NCBI GenBank assembly: GCA_016787085.1
Contig: JAEUVJ010000050.1
Span: 62,001 to 126,000, forward strand
From: Chitinophagaceae bacterium
GTDB lineage: Bacteria; Bacteroidota; Bacteroidia; Chitinophagales; Chitinophagaceae
Reading direction: 5' to 3'
DNA: 64,000 nucleotides
Shown: piece by piece, positions 52,601-61,228 of the stretch
Position numbering within the stretch: position 1 is the first letter of the stretch
Layout of the letters: the number at the start of each line of letters is the position of its first letter
The notes under the pieces: model-generated
Seen by the model: only the letters and a program-made list of their open reading frames with translations
Databases searched by the model: none
Told to the model about the DNA's origin: nothing
Translations under genes and position numbers: made by a program

Positions 52601-54919
52601 AAACGAATTGGCCGGTACACCTCCAAAACTTACTGCGGTTGCCCCGGTAAAATTTGTCCCCGTAATAGTTACAATGGTTTCAAAACCTCCGCTTGTGGGA
52701 TTGAATGAACTGATCACGGGTGGCGGTATATAGGTGAATCCTGGCATGGATACATTTCCACCTGCAGATATCAATGTTATATTTCCCGATGAACCATTAC
52801 CCACCACAGCAGTGATCGTTGTATTGTTAACAATAGCAAACGAAGAAGCAGGTGTGCCTCCAAAATTCACACCTGTCACACTATTAAGATTGCTGCCATT
52901 AATGGTAACGGTTGCCCCGGTGCCTCCCGTGTTGGGCGAAAAAGAACTGATGCCGGGAATTACAACAAAGCCGGGTAGCGAAGCTGTGCCATACGGATTT
53001 TTGACACTTACATTGCCGGAAGCAGCTACTTGTACTTCGGCCCGTATAGTAGTTGGTGATTCGATCGTAAAATTGGTAGTAGGAAATCCACCGAAACTAA
53101 CTTCGGTCACATTGGAAAAGTTGACGCCTGTAATGGTCACGTACGTATTGGCCGATGCAGCAGTTGGAGTAAATGATGTAATAATGGGCGGACCGGCAAA
53201 AATAAATCCATCCTGTTTGCCCTCGCCATATTGGTTGGATACTGATACTGCACCGGAAACACCTGTTCCAACAATCGCTTCAATCGTTGTTGGATTGACG
53301 ATGCTGAACGAAGTTGCGGGAACGCCCCCGAAATTTACTGCGCTTGCATTACCGAAATTATATCCGGTGATAGTCACCGTTGATCCTGTGCCTGCCGTTG
53401 CCGGGCTGAAGAACCTGACGGTAGGTTCATTATTCTTGTTTCGTAAAAAAGAAACAGCGCTGGAGCTGAAAAGGGAAGCTGCAAGATCGGCTTTGCCATC
53501 ACCCGTAAGATCGCCTATAGCTGCATAGTTTGCTACAGGCGAAAGGAAAGTATAAACGATAGTGCCAAAAGAGATATTACCCGGTATAGAATTATTCTGG
53601 CAAACGCCAAGATTAGCACTCGGAATGACTATATCCGGTTTCGCATCGCCATTTATGTCTCCTATCGAAACACTAAGAGGATTGGCACCACATGGAAAAT
53701 CAACCTTTGCAGCAAATGAAATAGTGCCGGGGCTACCGGTATTTCTCAAAACGGAAAATGAAAAAGGGGCGTTATAGTTAGCGACAACGATCTCTGCTTT
53801 CCCGTCCCCATCAAGGTCCCCTGTCGCAATCCCTTTGGGGGCATTTCCGGTTGTAAAGTCAATTTTTGCCGCAAAAGAAATAGTACCGGGAGTACTGGTG
53901 TTTCTCAATACAGAAACTGAATTTAAAAACTCGTTGGAAACCGCTACATCTACTTTACCATCTCCATCGAGATCGCCAGTTGACATCGGCCCAAGCAAAG
54001 ATGAGATTTCATAATCCACCCTGGGTGCAAAAGAAATGTTGCCCGCCGAGCTTGTATTCCTGAAAACCGAGATAGTATTCAAAGAAGCAATAGAAAAAGT
54101 ACTAACGACTATATCCGGTCTTCCATCCTTGTCAATATCGGCAATAGCAACAGATACCGGCGAATTACCTGTCGAAATATCAGCTTTCGGAGCAAAACTG
54201 ATCGTATTTACCACGCTTGTATTCCGGAAAACTGAAATAGTATGATCAACCACGCTGCTCGAAACCATGTCCGGTTTACCGTCACCATCCAGATCACCAG
54301 CCGCCAATGAATTGGTCAAGACACCGGTAAACAGGTCCTGCCTGTGTTCAAAGGAGAAACTGCCTGCCATGCCCGTATTTCTCATGACAGATACTGAAGC
54401 TGGCTGCCCCGTCGTGCTGTAATTATTAGGAGTAGCTATATCCGGTTTACCGTCGCCATCAAAATCCATGATCACAACACTGTTGGGATGAAGGTCAGTG
54501 GAAGAATCAATCTTCGGCGCAAAACAATTCTGTATCATATCAGGTCCCTGGCTGATGGCTGAGCCATCCGGAAATGTCAATATGAATGGTCGGCTGGAAT
54601 AACCAATAAGGCCATTTACAGTAACACTCAAAGGTCGCTCAGTAGCCCCTGCAGGAACAGTTATCGTCACAGAACTTGCTGTAGAAGCCGTCACATTGGC
54701 TCTCATTGCCCCGAGATAGACAATATTATTTAAAGGAACCGAACTGAAATTGCTGCCGGTTATAGTAACAGTTGTGCCTATGGGACCAGATACAGGCGAA
54801 AAAGAACTGATAACCGGCTGTGCCGATACAAAAACAGAAAAAGACAACGTGACCGTAAAGAAAAAAATGCGGAGATACGTTACAGTTGAATTTATAGAAC
54901 AAGGGGAAAAATTTCTCAT
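49637..54919 (-). CDS. Very large secreted IPT/TIG plus FG-GAP/VCBS repeat protein with T9SS sorting domain
   Basis: This 1760-aa protein has a signal peptide ending FSVFVSAQ. I count eleven IPT/TIG repeats, each starting like PVISSFSPVSGPIGTTVTITG: one at the N-terminus, eight in the middle and two near the end. Two blocks of FG-GAP/VCBS-type repeats (unit DLDGDGKPDIV, often followed by SVLRNT) lie between them; the DxDxDG loops should bind calcium. The C-terminus (YPNPADDVLLI, FAAGIYQIIWSDGIKTLTRT) is a type A T9SS sorting domain. It is probably a surface adhesin or binding protein. It sits between rpsJ and fusA, an unusual place. Confidence 0.93.
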   Translation of the reverse strand: MRNFSPCSINSTVTYLRIFFFTVTLSFSVFVSAQPVISSFSPVSGPIGTTVTITGSNFSSVPLNNIVYLGAMRANVTASTASSVTITVPAGATERPLSVTVNGLIGYSSRPFILTFPDGSAISQGPDMIQNCFAPKIDSSTDLHPNSVVIMDFDGDGKPDIATPNNYSTTGQPASVSVMRNTGMAGSFSFEHRQDLFTGVLTNSLAAGDLDGDGKPDMVSSSVVDHTISVFRNTSVVNTISFAPKADISTGNSPVSVAIADIDKDGRPDIVVSTFSIASLNTISVFRNTSSAGNISFAPRVDYEISSLLGPMSTGDLDGDGKVDVAVSNEFLNSVSVLRNTSTPGTISFAAKIDFTTGNAPKGIATGDLDGDGKAEIVVANYNAPFSFSVLRNTGSPGTISFAAKVDFPCGANPLSVSIGDINGDAKPDIVIPSANLGVCQNNSIPGNISFGTIVYTFLSPVANYAAIGDLTGDGKADLAASLFSSSAVSFLRNKNNEPTVRFFSPATAGTGSTVTITGYNFGNASAVNFGGVPATSFSIVNPTTIEAIVGTGVSGAVSVSNQYGEGKQDGFIFAGPPIITSFTPTAASANTYVTITGVNFSNVTEVSFGGFPTTNFTIESPTTIRAEVQVAASGNVSVKNPYGTASLPGFVVIPGISSFSPNTGGTGATVTINGSNLNSVTGVNFGGTPASSFAIVNNTTITAVVGNGSSGNITLISAGGNVSMPGFTYIPPPVISSFNPTSGGFETIVTITGTNFTGATAVSFGGVPANSFTVVNSTTINAMVAFGSASGNVSVTTPGGTATLPGFTFVPPPSIDAFIPGSAGTGTTVTITGTNLSTTTAVTFGGTTASSFVAVNNGTLNAVVGLGTTGNIRVVTLGGATERAGFIYILPPSISSFTPASAGTGLTVTITGSNFSNASAVSFGGIAATSFSVVNSTTITAVVGAGASGNVTVTTPGGVTSLAGFTYVPTPVVTSFSPASAGTGTTVTITGSNLSAATAVYFGDAIAASITNVSSTSVTAIVGGGSSGSVSVTTAGGTGALPGFTFTSPPAPVITSFTPASGAVGTSVTINGNNFNSTAANNIVQFGATNALVTASTATQLTVTVPNGATYFPFNVLNTGTNLIGHSFLPFGTTFPGGAGPFTSNSFSPRQDITVPSLESVFDVVIVDLDKDGKPDAAFTDHSGNGGTTVSILRNTGTNEIIAFAPRTTYVVGSLPRCVNYGDLDNDGKPDLVTANIGAIPGSISILRNTSTPGNISFGNAINYVVNGAPENTVIQDLDGDGRLDIAVVNVGAQVLTVLRNTSVPGSISFGTRTEYTVNINCYGITAGDIDGDGKPDLAILNSSDNVMSVFRNTSTIGAITFAPKVDFAVAASPYRIEQGDIDGDSKPDMVISSLGNHVICVFRNTSTAGTISFAARQDFATGAFPGGIAFSDLDGDGKVDLAVAQTGPNNMGVFKNTSSLGNISLAARVDYRTANTPFNIAVGDLNSDGKPDILVSCSNSLTILRNQVNGPAISSFSPASGATGTTITITGTNLSGATAVSFGGIAANSFVAVNNTTITAIVANGASGDVRVTTPLGITILPGFTYIAPPVITGFTPANGTNGTTVTITGTNFTGATAVSFGGVPATSYVVNSSASITAVVGAGASGSVSVTTPGGTASLAWFTYDFPTSVGDPLNNNSKDLVAYPNPADDVLLIKHPANIRNTKIRILDITGREIKQIVPVRNSGQTQTGIKEFAAGIYQIIWSDGIKTLTRTLMIK

Positions 54920-55035
54920 GCGGTTCGGTTTCGGGGTTCATAAAAATATCAAATAAGAAGTATCCTTTGCTATTCCCGAAAGAAAATCTTTCTGATACAT
55001 GATGCCGGACAAGTATTATTCCGGGCATAAAAGAA

Positions 55036-55066
55036 AAATCCCTCTCGTTTTAGACGAGAGGGATTT
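55036..55066 (-). terminator. Rho-independent terminator of fusA
   Basis: The stem ATCCCTCTCGT with ACGAGAGGGAT and a short loop is flanked by T/A runs on both sides. It lies about 24 nt after the fusA stop and can act in both directions. Confidence 0.9.
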
Positions 55067-55089
55067 TATTAGAATTGCTCTTTATTTGA

Positions 55090-57234
55090 TTATGCGTTCA
55101 CCTTTCCTTTCACCTTTGCTATCACTTCTTCAGCGATATTGGTAGGTGCAGGATTGTAGTGAGAGAACTCCATGGTGCTGGATGCACGGCCGGAACTCAG
55201 CGAACGAAGCTGCGTCACATACCCGAACATTTCACTCAGCGGCACTTTAGCCTTGATCACTTCTGCACCGGCACGGTTGTCCATACCTTCCAGCATACCA
55301 CGACGACGGTTCAGGTCACCTGTCACATCACCCATATACTGAGCGGGTGTGATCACTTCTACCTTCATGATCGGTTCCAGCAATACCGGTTTTGCTTTTC
55401 TCGCTGCTTCACGGAATCCCTGCTTGGCGCAAAGCTCGAATGACATCGAATCAGAGTCAACAGCATGGAAGCTTCCGTCAAATACACGGATCTTCATATT
55501 GTCAACCGGGTAGCTTGCCAGCACACCTGTCGTCATGGACTGTTCAAAACCTTTCTGAATAGCCGGCACAAACTCACGGGGGATAGATCCACCGAAGAGA
55601 TCGTTCACGAACTGGTACGATTTATCAGGATTCTCTGCTTTCCATTCTGCATCTATAGGGCCCAGGTTGAAAACGATATCCGCAAACTTACCACGACCAC
55701 CGGTCTGCTTTTTCAGTGTCTCACGGTGTTCAACTGTAGCCTGGAATGCTTCCTTATAGGCCACCTGCGGTGCACCCTGGTTCACTTCTACTTTGAACTC
55801 ACGTTTCATACGATCTACGATGATTTCCAAGTGAAGCTCTCCCATTCCTGAAAGAATGGTTTGCCCGGTTTCTTCATCTGTTTTTACACGCAGCGTAGGA
55901 TCCTCTTCCACCAGTTTGGCGATAGCCATACCCATTTTATCTACGTCGGCCTGTGTCTTGGGCTCAACAGCCACAGAGATCACCGGCTCAGGGATGAACA
56001 TATTTTCGAGAACGATCGGGTGATTTTCATCACACAATGTATCTCCTGTTTTGATTTCCTTGAAACCAACTGCCGCACCGATATCGCCTGCTTCGATAAA
56101 GTCAATCGGGTTTTGTTTGTTGGCAAACATCTTCATGATACGACTGATACGCTCTTTCTTGCCGCTTCTTACGTTCAGTACATATGAACCTGCATCAAGG
56201 TGACCGCTGTAACAACGGAAGAAGGCCAAACGACCTACAAACGGGTCAGTCATGATCTTGAAAGCAAGCGCTGCAAAAGGTTCTTTTGCATCGGGTTTGC
56301 GGATCAGTTCTTCTCCTGAGTCAGGATCAGTTCCTTTGATCGCTTCGATATCTACCGGCGAAGGCAGGTAACGGCATACCGCATCCAGTGCAGTTTGTAC
56401 ACCTTTATTCTTGAATGAGCTGCCGCACATCATTGGTACGATGCTCAGATCAATAGTTGCTTTGCGGATCGCTTCATGCATTTCGTCTTCAGTGATGCTG
56501 TTAGGATCATCAAAGAACTTTTCCATCAGTTTATCATCGTATTCAGCCACAGCTTCTACCAGGCTGGCTCTCCATTCATTCGCTTCTTCTACCATATCAG
56601 CAGGTACTTCGATCTCGTCGAAAGTCATTCCTTCTGTTTCCATATGCCAGATGATCCCTTTCATTTTGATCAGGTCCACCACGCCTTTGAAGTCATCTTC
56701 AGCACCAATTGGCAACTGGAGAGGTACGGCTTTAGAACCGAGCATTTCTTTTACCTGTTTTACCACGTTCAGGAAGTCGGCACCAGCACGGTCCATTTTA
56801 TTCACAAATCCGATACGGGGTACATTATAACGGTTAGCCTGGCGCCATACTGTTTCAGATTGGGGTTCTACCCCGTCAACTGCAGAGAACAGGGCGATCA
56901 AACCATCCAGTACACGCATAGAACGTTCTACCTCTACAGTGAAATCAACGTGTCCAGGAGTATCAATGATGTTAAAAGCATACTTCTTTGTTTCAGGAGT
57001 GGCTTTACCCAGTACGGTCGGGAAATTCCACTGGCAGCTAACCGCCGCAGAGGTGATGGTGATACCTCTTTCCTTTTCCTGCTCCATCCAGTCGGTGGTT
57101 GCAGCGCCATCATGCACCTCCCCTATCTTATGGATCATACCGGTGTAACGGAGAATACGCTCCGTGGTAGTGGTCTTACCGGCATCAATATGAGCCGCGA
57201 TACCAAAGTTTCTCTGAAATTTTAAGTCTGCCAT
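55090..57234 (-). CDS. fusA: Translation elongation factor G
   Basis: This 714-aa GTPase drives translocation on the ribosome. G1 is AHIDAGKT (residues 14-22), the G2 region contains [11 protein letters not shown]3 is DTPGHVDF from Asp91, and G4 is NKMD at 145-148. The five-domain length and the C-terminal domain ([20 protein letters not shown]) are normal. It is monocistronic here, with its own terminator, a candidate -7 element at 57502-57509, and an approximately 260-nt structured leader. rpsG and rpsL do not precede it. Confidence 0.97.
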   Translation of the reverse strand: MADLKFQRNFGIAAHIDAGKTTTTERILRYTGMIHKIGEVHDGAATTDWMEQEKERGITITSAAVSCQWNFPTVLGKATPETKKYAFNIIDTPGHVDFTVEVERSMRVLDGLIALFSAVDGVEPQSETVWRQANRYNVPRIGFVNKMDRAGADFLNVVKQVKEMLGSKAVPLQLPIGAEDDFKGVVDLIKMKGIIWHMETEGMTFDEIEVPADMVEEANEWRASLVEAVAEYDDKLMEKFFDDPNSITEDEMHEAIRKATIDLSIVPMMCGSSFKNKGVQTALDAVCRYLPSPVDIEAIKGTDPDSGEELIRKPDAKEPFAALAFKIMTDPFVGRLAFFRCYSGHLDAGSYVLNVRSGKKERISRIMKMFANKQNPIDFIEAGDIGAAVGFKEIKTGDTLCDENHPIVLENMFIPEPVISVAVEPKTQADVDKMGMAIAKLVEEDPTLRVKTDEETGQTILSGMGELHLEIIVDRMKREFKVEVNQGAPQVAYKEAFQATVEHRETLKKQTGGRGKFADIVFNLGPIDAEWKAENPDKSYQFVNDLFGGSIPREFVPAIQKGFEQSMTTGVLASYPVDNMKIRVFDGSFHAVDSDSMSFELCAKQGFREAARKAKPVLLEPIMKVEVITPAQYMGDVTGDLNRRRGMLEGMDNRAGAEVIKAKVPLSEMFGYVTQLRSLSSGRASSTMEFSHYNPAPTNIAEEVIAKVKGKVNA

Positions 57235-57611
57235 GACTATTTGATTTGATTGATTGTTTTATTCTGGATTATATATTTTTTGAATCAGCTTTTGTAACTC
57301 TTTTCAGCTTCTGTTGCGTCGCACCCTTCAGGGTTCTGTTCGCTGCTGAACTTTTGGAGAAATTATCAGCTATGAAACATACATCCCGAAGTGAGGGAGC
57401 AATAGCTGATATCGTAGATTAGACTCTCATAGACCGCCACATGAAGAAAAATCCTGTTTCACTTTTACCGGGATCACGTTTGATTTTCCCTTATGGCGGC
57501 GCAAAGGTAAGGGAAATCAGCTGAAGATTGTAATGAAAATCATAAAGAAATCCGTCCGGCAGAACCAATGGGGATAATTCTTGTTATAAACTGAAACATA
57601 AGAAAGTAACT
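57235..57611. other. fusA leader and intergenic region
   Basis: These 377 bases contain no supported gene. They hold a fusA -7 element (57502-57509) and a 10-bp perfect inverted repeat, TATCAGCTAT (57364-57373) and ATAGCTGATA (57402-57411), within the predicted fusA leader. The promoter of the divergent FrnE-like gene must also lie here. Confidence 0.55.
57502..57509 (-). promoter_or_regulatory. Candidate -7 element of fusA
   Basis: On the minus strand, TACCTTTG is identical to the -7 element of the S10 promoter. The -33 side (TTAC at the 20-nt spacing) is weak. It would give a leader of about 260 nt before fusA. Confidence 0.5.
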
Positions 57612-58325
57612 ATGAAAGTAGAGATATGGTCAGACGTTATGTGCCCTTTTTGTTATATCGGCAAAAGACGTTTTGAAAAGGCCCTGGCGGCTTTCCTGCA
57701 TAGCGGGGATATTGAGGTCATTTGGAAAAGCTTCCAGTTGAACCCGGGCATGAAAACTGAACCTGGAAAGAGTATCAATCAATACCTTGCCGAAGTAAAG
57801 GGATGGTCGCTGGAGCAGGCCAAACAGGCTAACGACTATGTCACTAATATGGCCAGTGAGGTTGGACTGCAGTACGATTTTGACAAAGCAGTTGTCGCCA
57901 ACTCCTTTGATGCACACCGCGTGGTTCAGTTAGCTAAAACCCATGGCAAAGGTGATGCGATGGAAGAACAGCTTTTCAAAGCCTATTTTACGGAAGGGAA
58001 AAATATTGCTGATCACCCGACATTGATAGCATTAGCCACTGGTATCGGTCTTGACAGGGATGCAGTAAAACACACATTGGAAAGCGATCAATATGCAGAT
58101 GCGGTGGAACAGGATATCTATGAATCACATCAGATCGGGGTAAAGGGCGTCCCATTCTTTGTATTCAATGACCGCTACGCCATTTCCGGTGCACAGGCCA
58201 CTGAGACATTTGCCGGAGCTTTAGAGCAGGCATGGGGAGAGTGGAGTAAACAAAAACCCGTTTTGAAAGACATTAGCAGTAAAGATGCATCATCCATTTG
58301 CACAACGGACGGCGAATGTAAATAA
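57612..58325 (+). CDS. DsbA-family oxidoreductase, FrnE-like
   Basis: This 237-aa thioredoxin-fold protein has the active site CPFC at residues 11-14 (WSDVMCPFCYIGKRRFE). The helical insert and the C-terminal GVKGVPFFVFNDRYAISGAQ with its cis-proline (VP) are typical of FrnE. It has no signal peptide, so it is cytoplasmic, as in FrnE of Deinococcus. Additional C-terminal cysteines lie at SSICTTDGEC. It probably handles disulfides under oxidative stress (family knowledge). It is divergent from fusA and convergent with the amidohydrolase. Confidence 0.92.
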   Translation: MKVEIWSDVMCPFCYIGKRRFEKALAAFLHSGDIEVIWKSFQLNPGMKTEPGKSINQYLAEVKGWSLEQAKQANDYVTNMASEVGLQYDFDKAVVANSFDAHRVVQLAKTHGKGDAMEEQLFKAYFTEGKNIADHPTLIALATGIGLDRDAVKHTLESDQYADAVEQDIYESHQIGVKGVPFFVFNDRYAISGAQATETFAGALEQAWGEWSKQKPVLKDISSKDASSICTTDGECK

Positions 58326-58334
58326 GGCCGGGTA

Positions 58335-59771
58335 TTATTTTTCCGGCTTTGCTTCTTCCAGCATTTTTTCCAGGGCCTTCTTGTCATACCACTTCCCTGA
58401 AGCTAACACACCGCTTATAGAACGGGTATTCCGGATCTCTTCCAGCGGGTTTTTATCCAGCAAAAGCAGGTCGGCCTCCTTCCCGGCTTCAATGGTTCCC
58501 GTCCGTTTATCAATACCCAGGTGCCTCGCAGGATGAATGGTGGCTGTCTGCAATGCAGCAAAAGGAGTTAAGCCGGCTTTTACAAACGTTTCGAGTTCAT
58601 CGTGAATAGAAAAACCAGTTACCAGGAACCATTCGGGTGAATCAGAGCCTGCCATCAGCGGAACACCCGCCTTCCAGAGCTCATAGGTCATTTTTTTACG
58701 CAGATATACATACTTATCCCTGCTTTCCGGGGGTGGGGCATTTTTCCAGTAACGATCTTTAATACCCCATCTTTCTTCCCGGATATTCGCAGGGATGTAG
58801 GCATAGTCAGGCCGCTGTTTATACTCTTCATCGGTCATACCATGACCAAATGAGGAAAAGAAAAAGAAATTAGTTGGTGTCACATACACCCCGGCATCCT
58901 TTACTGACCGTACCAGCGACGGAATCTTTGACTCATCCAGGTACGGTACAGTGGCCCATGCATTTCTGCGCCAGATATTCATATCTGATACACTTTGCCC
59001 ATGATTGTAGGAAGTATCCGGCAGCAGCATATCAATGAATTCGTCCATGTGCTCGATCTGTTGGCCTGCTGCCAGGGCAGCCGGTAACTTTACCTCAGGC
59101 CCAACATGGCCAACTACTCTTATCGCCTCTTCTTTAGCCGTCTGAACGATCGCATCATACACTTCCCGCTTGATCATGAAAGTGATCTTTATCTCATCAT
59201 ATCCTTCCTGCTTATACTTTTTTACTGCTTCTACAGCCTTTTCCTTTGTATCCGCTACCTCAAAATTTTTAAAATCCGTTGGCCATGGCCAACGACCGGC
59301 AAACTGAGGACTGGCGATAAACAACTCAGGTCCTTTCCATATTCCTTGCCTGACCTTAGCTCTTGCTTCAAGATAGGATGGATGGCCTGCAAGTATCCTT
59401 ACCGTGGTCAGTCCATTAGCCAGCATTACTTTCAATTCGTTCTCACAGGTATTCTTATGATCACCCTGCTCCTGGAAGAAATGTGCATGCATATCGAACA
59501 GCCCCGGGACCAGGTATTTCCCTTTCCCATTAATGACCGTAGCCTCCTTGAGCGGTTTCAGTTTCCCCACCCCGGTTATCTCTGTGATCTTACCGTCCTT
59601 AATAACAACAGCCTGACCCGGTATGCTTTTTTCCGAATTCATCGGGATAACCGTGACATCCTTTATGATAAAAGTATTCTGTGCAGAGGCAAACAGGCTG
59701 GTTAATACCAGGATGGTTATCGTAAAAGCTCTTGTCCTAATAGCGAACAGAGGTTTAGGTAATTGCGACAT
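58335..59771 (-). CDS. Secreted amidohydrolase-family protein
   Basis: This 478-aa metal-dependent hydrolase is similar to imidazolonepropionase/prolidase-type amidohydrolases. The signal-like N-terminus (ITILVLTSLFASAQN) follows ATG 59771; a start at 59801 is possible. The metal motifs are LFDMHAHFFQEQG (HxH), VVGHVGPEV, IEHMDEF, and Asp in MAGSDSPEW. The C-terminal strand GTIEAGKEADLLLLDKNP is typical. It is likely periplasmic; the substrate (a cyclic amide or dipeptide) is unknown. It stands alone. Confidence 0.9.
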   Translation of the reverse strand: MSQLPKPLFAIRTRAFTITILVLTSLFASAQNTFIIKDVTVIPMNSEKSIPGQAVVIKDGKITEITGVGKLKPLKEATVINGKGKYLVPGLFDMHAHFFQEQGDHKNTCENELKVMLANGLTTVRILAGHPSYLEARAKVRQGIWKGPELFIASPQFAGRWPWPTDFKNFEVADTKEKAVEAVKKYKQEGYDEIKITFMIKREVYDAIVQTAKEEAIRVVGHVGPEVKLPAALAAGQQIEHMDEFIDMLLPDTSYNHGQSVSDMNIWRRNAWATVPYLDESKIPSLVRSVKDAGVYVTPTNFFFFSSFGHGMTDEEYKQRPDYAYIPANIREERWGIKDRYWKNAPPPESRDKYVYLRKKMTYELWKAGVPLMAGSDSPEWFLVTGFSIHDELETFVKAGLTPFAALQTATIHPARHLGIDKRTGTIEAGKEADLLLLDKNPLEEIRNTRSISGVLASGKWYDKKALEKMLEEAKPEK

Positions 59772-59944
59772 AGGTTCCAAATTAGGTATGGCTGGCAGCA
59801 TAATGAAAGACTATTTGACAAGCGGCGCTTACCTGCATAATTTTTTAAAAAATAATACCGGGTTATTTGGTTATTGAATAGGTTTCATTGTAATTTCAAA
59901 CCATCAAAAGTTCAGTTTGATTTTTAACCCCCAAATCTTATTGT

Positions 59945-60385
59945 ATGCCCTCAAAAAAGAAAGCAAAGCCAGCTAAGAAGAAAGCAGCTAAGAAAGTGGC
60001 TAAGAAAAAGGTTGTTGCCAAAAAGAAAAAAGTAGCCCCTAAAAAGAAAGCGGCAAAAAAACCAGTAAAAAAAGCAGCTAAGAAAAAGGTTGTTGCCAAA
60101 AAGAAAAAAGCAGCTCCTAAAAAGAAAGCAGCAAAAAAACCGGTAAAGAAGGCAGCTAAGAAAGCTGTGAAGAAAGTGGCAAAAAAACCAGCTCCCAAAA
60201 AAGCACCGGCTCCAAAAGCTAAACCTGCATCTAAACCCAAACCTGCACCTAAGCCAGCACCTATTCCTGTCATTATAGAAGAAACTGTGATCATTACTGA
60301 AGAGCCCGTGATCATTGAGCCGGTTGAAACCGTATGGGTACCGGAAGAAAAAGAACCGGGATCAGATAACGGAGAAAACTCCTGA
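59945..60385 (+). CDS. Lysine-rich histone H1-like DNA-binding protein
   Basis: This 146-aa protein has residues 1-110 built almost only of Lys, Ala, Pro and Val in PKKKAAKKPVKKAAKK units, resembling eukaryotic H1 tails and chlamydial Hc proteins, and so expected to coat DNA. The last 35 residues are acidic (IIEETVIITEEPVIIEP). A 26-residue unit is repeated twice at the DNA level (period 78 bp; copies begin near 60001 and 60079). Terminator follows at 60413. Function is inferred from composition only. Confidence 0.85.
   Translation: MPSKKKAKPAKKKAAKKVAKKKVVAKKKKVAPKKKAAKKPVKKAAKKKVVAKKKKAAPKKKAAKKPVKKAAKKAVKKVAKKPAPKKAPAPKAKPASKPKPAPKPAPIPVIIEETVIITEEPVIIEPVETVWVPEEKEPGSDNGENS
60001..60156 (+). 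repeat. 78-bp tandem direct repeat in histone-like gene
   Basis: Two successive 78-bp copies start at 60001 and 60079 (TAAGAAAAAGGTTGTTGCC) and differ at a few bases. A partial third copy without the VVAKKKK part continues into the PVKKAAKKAVK region. In-frame, 26 codons each, so copy number may vary without frameshift. Confidence 0.8.
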
Positions 60386-60412
60386 CAAAGAATCATACAC
60401 CGAATAATTAAG

Positions 60413-60445
60413 AAATCGCCCCTTTCTCCCGGGGCGATTTTTTTT
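60413..60445 (+). terminator. Rho-independent terminator of histone-like gene
   Basis: AATCGCCCC and GGGGCGATT form a 9-bp perfect stem with an 8-nt loop, followed by a run of eight Ts. It lies 27 nt past the stop codon. Confidence 0.93.
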
Positions 60446-60454
60446 GTAATGCGA

Positions 60455-61126
60455 TCAGCTTCTTGCCCCGAATAACAGGCTGCCAATCCTTACCATCGTA
60501 CTCCCTTCCCCGACAGCTATCTTGTAATCGGACGACATACCCATAGAGAGAGTGGTGAATGGTGAGTGGTGAGTGGTGAGTGGGGTGGCTGTTTTATCGA
60601 AGAGTTTTTTAAGAACCCGGAATTCACCTCTTACTTTATCCATGTCATCCGTGAATGAAGCCATACCCATTAAACCAATAACTCTTACATTCTTCATCTC
60701 CAGTTTTCCAAATTGAGTAATTACCTGATCCAATTCTTCTTCATCCAACCCGAACTTTGTTTCTTCTTTGGCAATATAAACCTGCAGCAGGCAATCAATG
60801 ATACGATCGTTCTTCAAGGCCTGTTTATCTATTTCCTGCAGTAATTTGAAACTGTCCACACCATGAATAAGATGTACGAACGGCGCTATGTATTTTACCT
60901 TGTTGCTTTGCAGGTGCCCGATAAAGTGCCAGCGAATGTCTTTAGGCAATTGTCCGGCTTTCTCAGTTAACTCCTGTACATAATTTTCTCCGAAATTCCT
61001 GTGCCCGAGGTCATACAACTCCTGTATGTCTTCCACCGGTTTTGTCTTAGACACCGCCACCAGCGTTACATTCCTTGCCTTCAATTCGTCGTTTATCCGT
61101 TGGTATTCCTCCCTGTTTACAGCCAT
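60455..61126 (-). CDS. YggS/PLPBP pyridoxal phosphate homeostasis protein
   Basis: This 223-aa PLP-binding protein has Lys27 in VAVSKTKP as the likely Schiff-base lysine, followed by NFGENYVQE, WHFIGHLQSNKVKY and LSMGMSSDYKIAVGEGSTMVRIGSLLFG. It controls free PLP and has no known catalysis. The ATG at 61126 is preferred over 61156. Between the helix ending at KLFDKT and LSMGM, 13 residues (ATPLTTHHSPFTT) are encoded by tandem CTCACCACT-like words, where homologues have other sequence. Confidence 0.93.
   Translation of the reverse strand: MAVNREEYQRINDELKARNVTLVAVSKTKPVEDIQELYDLGHRNFGENYVQELTEKAGQLPKDIRWHFIGHLQSNKVKYIAPFVHLIHGVDSFKLLQEIDKQALKNDRIIDCLLQVYIAKEETKFGLDEEELDQVITQFGKLEMKNVRVIGLMGMASFTDDMDKVRGEFRVLKKLFDKTATPLTTHHSPFTTLSMGMSSDYKIAVGEGSTMVRIGSLLFGARS
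60550..60588. repeat. Short-word repeat (GTGAGTGGT family) inside yggS
   Basis: Four or five tandem copies of a GTGAGTGGT/GTGAATGGT word lie within the coding sequence, in frame. This kind of word repeat is otherwise in spacers of this window, so this looks like a coding-region invasion or replacement. Confidence 0.8.
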
Positions 61127-61172
61127 AGAAATATTTGCCGCAAAGATGCAAAGCAATCACAAGGGCGCAAAG

Positions 61173-61199
61173 AAAAAACCGTCAGCACATGGCTAACGG
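61173..61199 (-). terminator. Rho-independent terminator of acyl-CoA dehydrogenase gene
   Basis: On the minus strand, CCGTTAGC, a 5-nt loop, GCTGACGG, then six Ts. The stem has eight pairs with one G-T. It lies about 30 nt past the stop codon and just upstream of yggS. Confidence 0.85.
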
Positions 61200-61228
61200 C
61201 GTAACGATAAAAATTATTAATAGCCCGG

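Noticed and set aside
52257..53528. Long + strand open frames (158 and 264 codons) antisense to the IPT/FG-GAP gene
   Set aside because: They are low-complexity products of the repeat structure of the real minus-strand gene, which has a signal peptide, clear domains and a T9SS tail.
59938..60486. 182-codon minus-strand frame over the histone-like gene
   Set aside because: It encodes phenylalanine/alanine-rich nonsense generated by the complementary strand of lysine/alanine codons; the + strand gene has a terminator and a sensible product.
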